A stretch of 64,000 nt of DNA from Vagococcus xieshaowenii (lineage in GTDB: Bacteria; Bacillota; Bacilli; Lactobacillales; Vagococcaceae). The DNA is taken from assembly GCF_004792515.1 (NCBI RefSeq), contig NZ_CP038865.1:1154770-1218769 (forward strand). Direction: 5' to 3'. Both the position numbers and the translations under genes were made by a program. How positions within the stretch are numbered: the stretch's first letter is position 1; each line of letters begins with the position of its first letter. This document shows positions 57,413 through 64,000 of the stretch, piece by piece. The notes under the pieces are model-generated. The model saw nothing but the letters and a program-made list of their open reading frames with translations, was not told the origin of the DNA and searched no databases.

Positions 57413-58240
57413 TTACCAACCATTTCCTAATACTTCTTTTGTATCAATGACAAAACAGAATGCTTTTTCATCAACTGTTTTAATTTTTTTCTTTACAGAG
57501 ACTATTTTTTCATTTTTTAAGGTACAAATCAATAACATGCTTTGAGCATTTTCAAAGGCACCTGTACTATTTAGTTTAGTAATACCAATATCGTCTTCCG
57601 TTGAAAGTCTATCAATTAATGCGCTTGCATTTTTGGTGACAATAAAAATTGTTTTTGCAGCTGAGCCACCCGTCTGTACAAAATCAACAATCTTACCAAT
57701 TAAATATAATGAAATTAATGAATATAAACCCGTCGTTGTATCAAAAAAGATAAATGAACTTAATACAATTAAACCATCCACTATCCAAACTGATAATCCA
57801 AGTGGAATATGTAAATAATCATGGAAAATTTGCTCAAAAACAGCGGTGCCTCCTGTTGAACTTCCTCCCTTAAATACCAAACCAATACCAAAACCTGAAA
57901 TTATTCCGCCAAAAACAGCGGCTAATAGTCCGTTGTCTTGGTAACTTGGCAATACATTAACCATCTTAACAAATAGTGGGAGTAAAAAAGAGCATAATAT
58001 TGTATTAACTGTATATTTTTTGCCTAAAAATACAAAGCTAATTAAAAGTAACGGAAAATTGGACCAAAATAATGTAACTTCTGGAGAGATATCAAATAAC
58101 TTATAGAATAAAATACTTATACCATTCATCCCACCTGCAATAATATTAAATGGAACAAAAAAGAACTGGATCCCAAATGCAATCAGTAATGTACCAATAA
58201 TCATGTATATCATATTTAAACCTAATAATTTACTTTTCAA
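57413..58240 (-). CDS. YitT-family membrane protein (DUF2179 tail)
   Basis: This protein has five or six helices in the first 200 residues (MIYMIIGTLLIAFGIQFFFV, FNIIAGGMNGISILFYKL) and a C-terminal cytosolic DUF2179 domain (FIVTKNASALIDRLSTEDD to AFCFVIDTKEVLG). The motif GLVFKGGSSTGGTAVFEQIF is typical of YitT. I start at TTG 58240 (275 residues, the usual length), 7 bp after GAGG. The frame is open up to 58420, but the extra 60 residues look like non-coding DNA and lack a ribosome site. Confidence 0.85.
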   Translation of the reverse strand: MKSKLLGLNMIYMIIGTLLIAFGIQFFFVPFNIIAGGMNGISILFYKLFDISPEVTLFWSNFPLLLISFVFLGKKYTVNTILCSFLLPLFVKMVNVLPSYQDNGLLAAVFGGIISGFGIGLVFKGGSSTGGTAVFEQIFHDYLHIPLGLSVWIVDGLIVLSSFIFFDTTTGLYSLISLYLIGKIVDFVQTGGSAAKTIFIVTKNASALIDRLSTEDDIGITKLNSTGAFENAQSMLLICTLKNEKIVSVKKKIKTVDEKAFCFVIDTKEVLGNGW

Positions 58241-58397
58241 AGAAGTAACCTCTTTTCCAATTATGATTTTTAAAACGCCGCTAATATAACGTTGATAAAA
58301 CTTATCCCTCCACCCTTCATTAAACCACCTCTTTTTATAAATTGTATCAAGAATTGTGGGATTATACAAACTGTAGAAGGAAGGAGCTATTAAGTAA

Positions 58398-58547
58398 TCA
58401 CTGCTTTTTATATTCCTCATTTACTTTCTCTAAATTATTTTTTAATGTAATCGTTACGGTTGCTCGTTGATTAATATTTTTTATATCAATTGATCCATTC
58501 ATTTTCTTAATCATCAAAACTGACATATAATTGACAGCTAATTTCAT
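58398..58547 (-). pseudogene. C-terminal tail of a histidine-kinase-like protein, truncated
   Basis: An open 49-residue tail (MKLAVNYMSVLMIKKMNGSI, then DIKNINQRATVTITLKN) has the look of the end of a HATPase domain, where a Gly-Ser-Ile-x-Ile strand is followed by GATVTITL-like sequence. It is cut off 5' by an ISL3 end remnant at 58563-58626. The gene body is gone. The identity is a by-eye guess. Confidence 0.35.
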
Positions 58548-58562
58548 GGTTTTTGTTGTTTT

Positions 58563-58626
58563 GACTAAATACAAAAATAGGACTGAAGAAGGAAAAATCC
58601 ATCAGCAGTCCTATTTATTATAGTGC
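58563..58626. mobile_element. Remnant of an ISL3 right end
   Basis: This 64-bp stretch is about 85% identical by eye to the right end of the intact ISL3 copy (12263-12329), including the hairpin and the terminal repeat, here GGCACTATAATAAATAGGAC with one changed base in GGCTC. The transposase is absent. It shows that a related element once sat here and left one end. Confidence 0.8.
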
Positions 58627-58635
58627 CTATTTATA

Positions 58636-58712
58636 TCATGCTATAGGCTAGCCCACGGAGCCTTCCATTAGATTTTTCAATACTAATAGAGAGTAAAAAT
58701 AGCTTAATATCA
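58636..58712 (-). repeat. Diverged repeat, copy A (partner at 63030-63111)
   Basis: On the minus strand, the stretch from GCTGATATTA through ATGGAAGGCTCCGTGGGCTA to ATGATATAAAT resembles 63030-63111 at roughly 65-70% identity over about 80 bp. Both lie next to dead insertion sequences and neither has a clean reading frame. Its origin is unknown. Confidence 0.4.
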
Positions 58713-58823
58713 GCGTTTATTAAGGACGATGTCTAAACATAAAATCAATAATATTAATGTAAAATTAAACAAATGGCATTTTGTATGGCATTTTGTTTTT
58801 GAGGAGCTATTTCAATAATTAAT

Positions 58824-59288
58824 TTAATTATTCATTTTCTTTAATTTATTTTTCAAAACAAGTAAGAATGTGACTAGCGTGCTCAGGATTAATATAGCAA
58901 AATTACTATATTTTCCATTTGTCTGAGGTAGATTTTCATTTAATACATTTTTATCTTTAATACCTACTTCGCTAAACTCTAAATCATTTGACATGGCTTG
59001 ATCAGAGCTATTATTCCCCTCATTTCCTTCTAAGTTATCTTCAACACCCACAGAATCCGATAAATCATTACCATCTGTTGGGCCGTTTTCCGACAATTCG
59101 TTGCCATCCTTATCTGACTCATTACTTCCTGTATCACCTGATAAGTTATCTGGATTTTCAAGAACAAAAACTTTTCTATTAAATCTATATTTTTCCCCAA
59201 GTTTATCTACTACTTCATATGTAATAATGTAATTTCCTGGCTTGTTCTTGTCAAAGCCGTTAGATACCACCCGAACAAAGTTACTTGA
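58824..59288 (-). pseudogene. C-terminal remnant of an LPxTG-type surface protein (LPQTN)
   Basis: An open frame ends in a cell-wall sorting signal: NENLPQTNGKYSN, a hydrophobic stretch (FAILILSTLVTFLLVL) and a positive tail (KNKLKKMNN). Before it lie an Ig-like/DUF5011-type strand pair (NKPGNYIITYEVVDKLG) and a Ser/Asp/Glu/Asn/Gly spacer. The frame has no ribosome site and is open only back to the ATPase stop codon at 59289, so the N-terminal bulk of the adhesin is missing. The sorting motif has N at position 5, a non-standard form. Confidence 0.8.
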
Positions 59289-60482
59289 CTACTCTGCCAA
59301 TAACCAATCTGCAATATAAATAATTGGAATTCCGTCTACTTGCTCTACATCATGATATCTACCCGTTACCACTATTTTTTTATAATTATCTTTGATATTT
59401 AAAAGGTTATCCGTTTCATGTGTATTATTTGGTAATTCATATGCCACTTGTACGTAAAGAGTTTCATCTAGTTTTCTTGCAACAAAATCGATTTCTTTAC
59501 TATCAAGTCTTCCGACATCTACAGTATAACCTCTTCTCTTTAATTCTATGTAAACAATATTTTCTAAACGATTACTATAATTACCGTCTTTTCTGCCAAC
59601 AGCATTTCTACGTAATCCAGAGTCTACAATAAAGTATTTCCCATTAGTTCTAAGGTATTCTCGTCCTCGAATGTCATATTGTTTTGCTCTATAAAATAAA
59701 TAGCCATTCTCAAGCAAATCTAAATAACGATTTACAGTATGAGTAGTTGTTTCAACACCTTCACTTTTTAAAGTATTCACAATTTTTGATGCATTAACTA
59801 ACTGACCAACATTATCTGACAAAAAGCTAATGATTGATTTTAAGGCTGTAGGATCTTTTACACCTGCTCTTAACGCAACATCATTTAAAACGATTGTATC
59901 AAAAATTCCAGATAAAATAGTATCTTTAATGGATTCTTCTGCAATGACAACGCTAGGAAATCCACCATATTTTTCGTATTCATCGTAAGCAGCATCTACT
60001 CTACGAGAATCTGCTTCAATTCCTTTTACGCTTAAAAATTCATGAAAAGAAAATGGATAAATTGGAATTTCAATATAGCGCCCACTTAAAAGTGTAGCTA
60101 ATTCACCTGATAGCATGTTTGCGTTTGAACCTGTAATTATAATGTCACTATCGAAACTAACTCGAATACCATTAACAACTCGCTGCCAACCTTCCACAAC
60201 TTGAATTTCATCAAACAACAAATAAATTTTTTTATTATCTTTTGGGATTAATTCATTCAATTTTTCACGAAATTTTTCTTCAGTTGTAATTGTCTGATAG
60301 TCAAAGCTTTCAAAATTCATGTAAATGATGTGATCCTCAGGTACATTTTCTTGTAGTAAGTATTCTTTAAAAAGCATTAATAAGACTGACTTTCCAGAAC
60401 GGCGTACTCCTGTAATAACCTTTATGAAGTCAGAATCTTTAAATTGGATAAGTTGCTTAAGGTAAGTAGGTCTTTGAAACAT
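59289..60482 (-). CDS. AAA-type ATPase with DUF4143-like C-terminus
   Basis: This ATPase has 397 residues. It has Walker A TGVRRSGKSVLL (about 27-38), Walker B YLLFDEIQVVEGW, the ITGSNANMLSGELATLLSGRY sensor region with an Arg finger-like residue, a winged-helix-like middle, and a C-terminal nuclease-fold-like DUF4143 segment (GRLDSKEIDFVARKLDETLYVQV). The family function is unknown. I use ATG 60482 because AAGGAGTG precedes it. Transcription starts from a promoter with two operators. Confidence 0.88.
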   Translation of the reverse strand: MFQRPTYLKQLIQFKDSDFIKVITGVRRSGKSVLLMLFKEYLLQENVPEDHIIYMNFESFDYQTITTEEKFREKLNELIPKDNKKIYLLFDEIQVVEGWQRVVNGIRVSFDSDIIITGSNANMLSGELATLLSGRYIEIPIYPFSFHEFLSVKGIEADSRRVDAAYDEYEKYGGFPSVVIAEESIKDTILSGIFDTIVLNDVALRAGVKDPTALKSIISFLSDNVGQLVNASKIVNTLKSEGVETTTHTVNRYLDLLENGYLFYRAKQYDIRGREYLRTNGKYFIVDSGLRRNAVGRKDGNYSNRLENIVYIELKRRGYTVDVGRLDSKEIDFVARKLDETLYVQVAYELPNNTHETDNLLNIKDNYKKIVVTGRYHDVEQVDGIPIIYIADWLLAE

Positions 60483-60497
60483 CTCTATCACTCCTTC

Positions 60498-60556
60498 GAA
60501 GTAAACTTCTATTTAATATTAATTTTATCATTATTTGAAGTTAACTTCAAATAATG
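60498..60556 (-). promoter_or_regulatory. Palindromic promoter/operator of the ATPase gene
   Basis: A perfect 28-bp palindrome at 60529-60556 is centred on GAAGTTAACTTC. A second copy, GAAGTTTACTTC, lies at 60498-60509, just before the ribosome site. Between them is a good promoter: TTGAAG (60545-60550), 17 bp, TAAAAT (60522-60527). A dimeric repressor binding both would block it. The regulator is unknown; no repressor gene is adjacent. Confidence 0.6.
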
Positions 60557-60756
60557 TCATTTTGTATAAATTAAAGAAGTTTAAACAACGGACTAGGATG
60601 AGAAAATAACCAATAAAATTTGGAATGGCAACACTTTTTTAAACAAATTTTATTAGGTGTCTTTTCAATTTTTCTATTACCCGATTGATCTTGAGCCTGA
60701 GACTCTACAAATATGAAATATTCGCGATGAGATTAAGCCATATAAATATTAATCGC

Positions 60757-61102
60757 TCATCGAAGAGTATCATATTGGTGATCACCCTCAAAGCAAGTTT
60801 CACTAAATTCTTCTTTATACCCCTCTGGCGTTTTATAGACCCATGCGCCGTGCAGACGCCAGTTTTTCCACCGATTCACATAATCAAACAGTTCAACCGC
60901 TGATTCTTGTTTGGTTTTAAAGTTTTTAGAATAAACAAATTTCATTTTGAATGATTTGTAAGTTGATTCAGACACTTATAAAACACCGGGGGTAATTAAT
61001 ATTCTTTAATAATTTCTGTACGCGGTTTTCCTGATTGGTATAAATCGACCATCTGTTGTTTAAATTTTTTGGAATAGGTTCTTCTTTCTCTTTTATTAGA
61101 CA
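60757..61102 (-). mobile_element. Internally deleted IS3-family element remnant
   Basis: Two ends of the transposase genes are fused. The upstream part (61001-61102 on the minus strand) is an OrfA N-terminus, MSNKRERRTYSKKFKQQMVD then LYQSGKPRTEIIKEY. The downstream part (60757-60961) is an OrfB C-terminus, ESTYKSFKMKFVYSKNFKTK then ELFDYVNRWKNWRLHG and YKTPEGYKEEF. The catalytic core between them is gone. The gap 60557-60756 is AT-rich; no gene is seen there. Confidence 0.75.
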
Positions 61103-61189
61103 TGGTATTTTTCTCCTCAGTGTATTTTTTATATTGTCACACACCTTATTTTTTCTGTCTATATAAGTGTAACCTATCCAAGCTAATAA

Positions 61190-62272
61190 AATTAAAGGAA
61201 CTTTAACCTATCGCCCTACTTGTTGTGAAAAATGGCCATAAAACCACTAAAACACAACTTTCACCCTTTAGAAATAAACTTACTTATCTAGAGCTTAAAC
61301 GTTCTAGATTCCGTTGTTATACCTGCGGTTCTACTTTTATTGCCTCAACGCCTATCGTAGAAAAGAATCACCACATTTCTAGGGAACTGAAATACCAAAT
61401 CATGCATGAATTACTACGTGTTTCTTCACGTAAAGATATCGAAGATTGCTATTTTGTTTCAGATACAACAATCCTTCGCGTACAAAAAGAACTAGCTAAA
61501 CAACGCATCGTTAATAAGAATTATTTACCTAGTATTCTATGTATAGATGAGTTTAAATCAATGAAATCTTGTGAAGGCTCTATGAGTTTTATTTGCGTAG
61601 ATGGCGTAAGAAATGAATTGTTTGAAATCCTTGAAGACAGACGTTTACAAAAACTAGTGAACTACTTCATGACCTTTTCTCGTCAAGCAAGAAAAGCAGT
61701 TAAATACCTTGTGATGGATATGAATGGCAGTTATGCACAATTACTAAAAACCGTCTTTCCGTGCGCTGAAATTGTGACGGACCGTTTCCATATTGTCCAA
61801 CATATTAACCGTACTTTCAATCAATTTAGAGTAAAAATAATGAACAGCTTACATAATCACCAATCGGAAGATATGAAGAAATATCGCCGCTTAAAACGCT
61901 ATTGGAAGCTTCTTTTAAAAGACACTGATTCATTAGATAATACGTCTCAACATTATCATTCCCTCTTCAAACGTGAATTATTTCAACAAGAAATAATTCA
62001 TGAATTACTTACATATAATGATGATTTAAAATTGGCTTATGAAACGGTTCAGCTACCTCAAGAATTGCCCTTATGGTTCAGAAAGAAATTAACCTTCTTT
62101 AACAAGTACGAACAAGGGATTAAACAATAAGATTAAACTAATTAAACGAATTTCTTATGGCTATCGTCATTTCAAAAAATTACGCGATCGTATTTATATT
62201 ATTCAAGGATTAATGTTCCAGTTAATCCCTAAAAAGAAATCAAAAAAGGTGAAGAACGAACTCTTCACCTAA
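61190..62272 (+). pseudogene. ISL3-family transposase, broken (second type)
   Basis: A transposase related to but distinct from the intact ISL3 copy. It begins with KGTLTYRPTCCEK in one frame, shifts into NGHKTTKTQLSPF (ORF from 61225), reads the zinc-ribbon remnant RFRCYTCGSTF, CIDEFKSM, VMDMNGSYAQLL, DRFHIVQHINRTFNQFR, then stops at 62130. The C-terminus resumes in another frame as NKIKLIKRISYGYRHFKKLR and ends at 62272. The SNGK/E motif between the parts is deleted. The gene is dead. Confidence 0.85.
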
Positions 62273-62469
62273 CGAACTAATTTTATCGGATTTAGACGCC
62301 ATCAACACCATTTGACGAAGAGCCTTAATCAAAACCTCCAGTGTGAACTGGAGGTTTGCTCTGCGGCTGAAAGCCTCTTTTACCGGCCTGGGCCTAAAAG
62401 GCCTACCGATTGGTCTCCCTTTTGCACCACACTTACTCACTGATTCTTAAAGAATCACTTTATTTTCTC

Positions 62470-62850
62470 TTATTTTTTTGTCCTGTAAACGGATCGTATT
62501 CTTCGAATAAGGTTAATTGATCCTCTACACCAAAATTTTCTATTCCCATAACGATATTTCAACTCGGCATGTCTATCGAATATCATTAAACTACTTTTTC
62601 CTTTTAAATATCCTATAAATTCCGAGACACTCGTTTTTGGTGGAATACTTACCAACATATGGATATGATCTTTACATGCGTTAGCTTCAATAATTTCTAC
62701 ACCTTTTCTGTCACATAATGCTCTTAATATTTCTCCGATACTTTTTTTATACTTTCCATATATGATTTGGCGTCGATATTTCGGTGCAAATACTATATGA
62801 TACTTACATTTCCAGGTTGTATGTGATAAACTTTGATTGTCTTTTCTCAT
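62470..62850 (-). pseudogene. tnpA: IS200-type TnpA transposase with the catalytic Tyr deleted
   Basis: This Y1 HUH transposase starts at ATG 62850 (GGAGG upstream). It keeps YHIVFAPKYRRQIIYGKY, the HUH motif HIHML and KLKYRYGNRKFWCRG-like YGNRKFWCRG. After FWCRG the frame jumps to SINLIRRIRSVYRTKK; in the neighbouring frame the normal C-terminus DQLTLFEEYDPFTGQKN is still readable. The intervening segment, which would hold the catalytic Tyr helix (EYIxNQ), is deleted, so the protein is inactive. Confidence 0.85.
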
Positions 62851-62859
62851 AAAAGACAC

Positions 62860-62917
62860 CTCCTAAATGATTTGATGTTGTGGTCGGGAAACCAACTTTA
62901 TCTTATCATTTTAGGAG
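62860..62917 (-). promoter_or_regulatory. Hairpin sequestering the tnpA ribosome site
   Basis: CTCCTAAAATGAT (62905-62917) pairs with ATCATTTAGGAG (62860-62871), which contains the Shine-Dalgarno sequence of tnpA. IS200-family mRNAs are known to hide their ribosome site in this way. Confidence 0.7.
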
Positions 62918-63029
62918 TTTTTTTTGTTACCACGCTGGAAGCTCCCTGAACCACCCGCATAGCAGGTGGTTTTCAAAACATATAAAAAAAGCCCAAAACA
63001 CTGATTTAATAGTGTTCCGATCTATTTGA

Positions 63030-63111
63030 TTTATATTATGTTTAGGATAAGCCCACTGATCCCTCCAATGAAAATTTGGAAGATAATTAAATGATATAAG
63101 CAATAATATCA
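63030..63111 (-). repeat. Diverged repeat, copy B (partner at 58636-58712)
   Basis: The minus-strand segment GCTGATATTATTGCTTATAT through TTGGAGGGATCAGTGGGCTT to CATAATATAAAT is similar to copy A. It adjoins the hairpin at 63090-63146. The frame 62927-63115 that crosses it looks non-coding. Confidence 0.4.
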
Positions 63112-63146
63112 GCACTCTCTGAGTTGAGAATACTGATACTATTGCT
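63090..63146. repeat. Long inverted repeat between IS200 remnant and the McrB-like gene
   Basis: AGCAATAGTATCAGTATTCTC pairs with GAGAGTGCTGATATTATTGC (about 20 bp, few mismatches) around a short loop. No T run follows, so it is not an obvious terminator for the gene at 63232. The remainder of 62976-63231 shows no gene. Confidence 0.5.
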
Positions 63147-63231
63147 GTATGATATTGCTTAATAGAGATGTTTTTTAAAGAAATTTATATCATAACGTTA
63201 TTAAAAAACAACAATTACAACCTCCAAATTT

Positions 63232-64000
63232 TCACACTTTATTATACGCTTTTTTAAAATTCACTAATAATTTTTGATGATCTTTAGTGGTTCCTAAATA
63301 ATTTTTTAATACAGGTTCTATATATTCTTCCCATAATAATTCAAAATCTCCTTGTAGTTCCTCTATTTTCAAGAAATATCCGACACCAATATGATGTTTT
63401 TCATCTAATTCAATTGTTGAACTAATAGCTTTATTTAATGAAAGCATTCGATTAATAGTTTCTTTTCCTTGAGGTAATGAATCTAATTTTTCCAATTGCT
63501 CTGGCATGGTTGAAGGAACTGTTAAAACTCTAAATTTCCTAAATAATTCCTGCTTTTTCGCTTGGGAGTTATTGATACTACTCATAGTTCCAATAATGTA
63601 TACATTTTCTGGAATAAATGAGTGCTGATTATTTCTACCTAATAATTTTTGATATTTTGAAATAATTTTTCCTTTTACCCCTCTATTCTCTCTTTCCATA
63701 GCAAAACTTAATTCTCCAAAAATATTAATAAAGTTACCTTGATCAATTTCATCAATAACAAATACAAAAGGTTTTGGTTGACTTATTTTTCCCATGTCAT
63801 AATAATCATTCAAATCAAAATGTCTTTTTAATTCCTCTATAATCAGTTTTGAATAATCAATTTCTCTATTTTTATAAGGAGAATCATTATTTAAATATAT
63901 TTGATATAAATCATCTTTAGTATAGGTATGTCTATTTTGCCCTTTAATCCTTACCCCTTGATTTTCTGCTTGGAAATAAGGTTGTATTTGAATTACTTCC
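63232..64000 (-). CDS. McrB-like AAA ATPase (partial, runs off right edge)
   Basis: The open frame runs from the window edge through EVIQIQPYFQAENQGVRIKG to the stop at 63232, so the true start is outside. It has the AAA motifs of McrB: Walker B PFVFVIDEIDQGNFINIFGE, sensor 1 YIIGTMSSINNS, and an RKFRVL region in place of the usual RRF arginine-finger segment. Walker A must lie off the edge. McrB GTPases normally pair with a McrC nuclease encoded just downstream; here 256 bp of repeats and an IS200 remnant follow and no McrC is present. Confidence 0.8.
   Translation of the reverse strand, partial: EVIQIQPYFQAENQGVRIKGQNRHTYTKDDLYQIYLNNDSPYKNREIDYSKLIIEELKRHFDLNDYYDMGKISQPKPFVFVIDEIDQGNFINIFGELSFAMERENRGVKGKIISKYQKLLGRNNQHSFIPENVYIIGTMSSINNSQAKKQELFRKFRVLTVPSTMPEQLEKLDSLPQGKETINRMLSLNKAISSTIELDEKHHIGVGYFLKIEELQGDFELLWEEYIEPVLKNYLGTTKDHQKLLVNFKKAYNKV

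Larger units (their letters stand above)
62280..62975 (-). mobile_element. IS200/IS605-family element remnant
   Basis: About 0.7 kb. The left end has a hairpin ACCACC/GGTGGT (62950-62955 and 62965-62970), the right side a hairpin AAACCTCCAGT/ACTGGAGGTTT (62332-62357), and tnpA lies between. No inverted terminal repeats are expected for this family. The outer limits are approximate. Confidence 0.75.

Noticed and set aside
58241..58420. 60-residue N-terminal extension of the YitT protein
   Set aside because: No ribosome site before the ATG at 58420, residues unlike the family, and a good GAGG site precedes TTG 58240.
58780..58815. Tandem TGGCATTTTGT repeat as a terminator for the LPQTN remnant
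   Set aside because: The two copies are direct, not inverted, and cannot form a stem.
62240..62440. Minus-strand frame in the IS200 right end
   Set aside because: It consists of hairpin and terminator sequence of the element, with no ribosome site.
62927..63115. Minus-strand frame beside the McrB-like gene
   Set aside because: It spans the IS200 left-end hairpin and the repeat copy B; protein composition is odd and it resembles nothing.
1..64000. CRISPR arrays, tRNA or rRNA genes
   Set aside because: I saw no regularly spaced repeats, and no tRNA cloverleaf or rRNA-like sequence in the intergenic spaces.

Overview
This is a low-GC Firmicute chromosome segment. The gene order phoH-pgpH-ybeY-dgkA-era-recO-glyQS, the release factor 2 recoding site, the Mga-type regulator, the T-box leaders, the fructose-family PTS and an LPxT-type surface-protein tail all point to Lactobacillales. 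Overall gene content fits Enterococcaceae, and Vagococcus or a close relative is my best guess; that is an inference from gene content, not from a database match. Most genes lie on the minus strand.

Layout. 1-7311 is core: the end of a phosphate ABC operon (pstC running off the left edge, pstS), ftsEX, prfB with its programmed +1 frameshift, and secA. 7573-10692 is an accessory pair on the plus strand: an Mga-like regulator and a secreted coiled-coil protein whose C-terminus resembles a sortase core that keeps the Cys but not the His or Arg. An intact ISL3-family element follows (10804-12329). 12432-31107 is core again: lepA, clpB, a DUF2187-type gene, an unknown conserved-looking gene, glyS/glyQ under a T-box, recO, era, dgkA, ybeY, pgpH, phoH, rlmN and a Na+/H+ antiporter. 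31154-41760 holds a thiolase, ftsK, a motor-less FtsK membrane-domain paralogue, topB with a DUF1033 gene, the metNIQ methionine importer under a Met T-box, a GcvH-like protein and an ArsC/Spx-like protein.

41878-43305 is a decayed IS3-family element that landed inside the loop of a terminator and split it. It is followed by an SPFH/small-membrane-protein operon, aldo/keto reductases, a MATE exporter, a transaldolase-like enzyme, the stress proteins CsbD and GlsB, and one sugar operon (49766-55995): a BglG-type regulator with PRDs, PTS IIA, IIB and IIC, a Gfo/Idh dehydrogenase and 6-phosphogluconate dehydrogenase. Together these suggest PTS import of a sugar or sugar acid that is funnelled into 6-phosphogluconate.

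From about 56300 to the right edge the window is a decaying accessory zone: DUF2871 and YitT membrane proteins, a truncated kinase-like tail next to an ISL3 end, a beheaded LPQTN surface-protein tail, a DUF4143-type ATPase with a strong palindromic promoter/operator, deleted remnants of IS3, ISL3 and IS200 elements, and a McrB-like AAA protein running off the right edge with no McrC beside it. I saw no rRNA, tRNA or CRISPR array.
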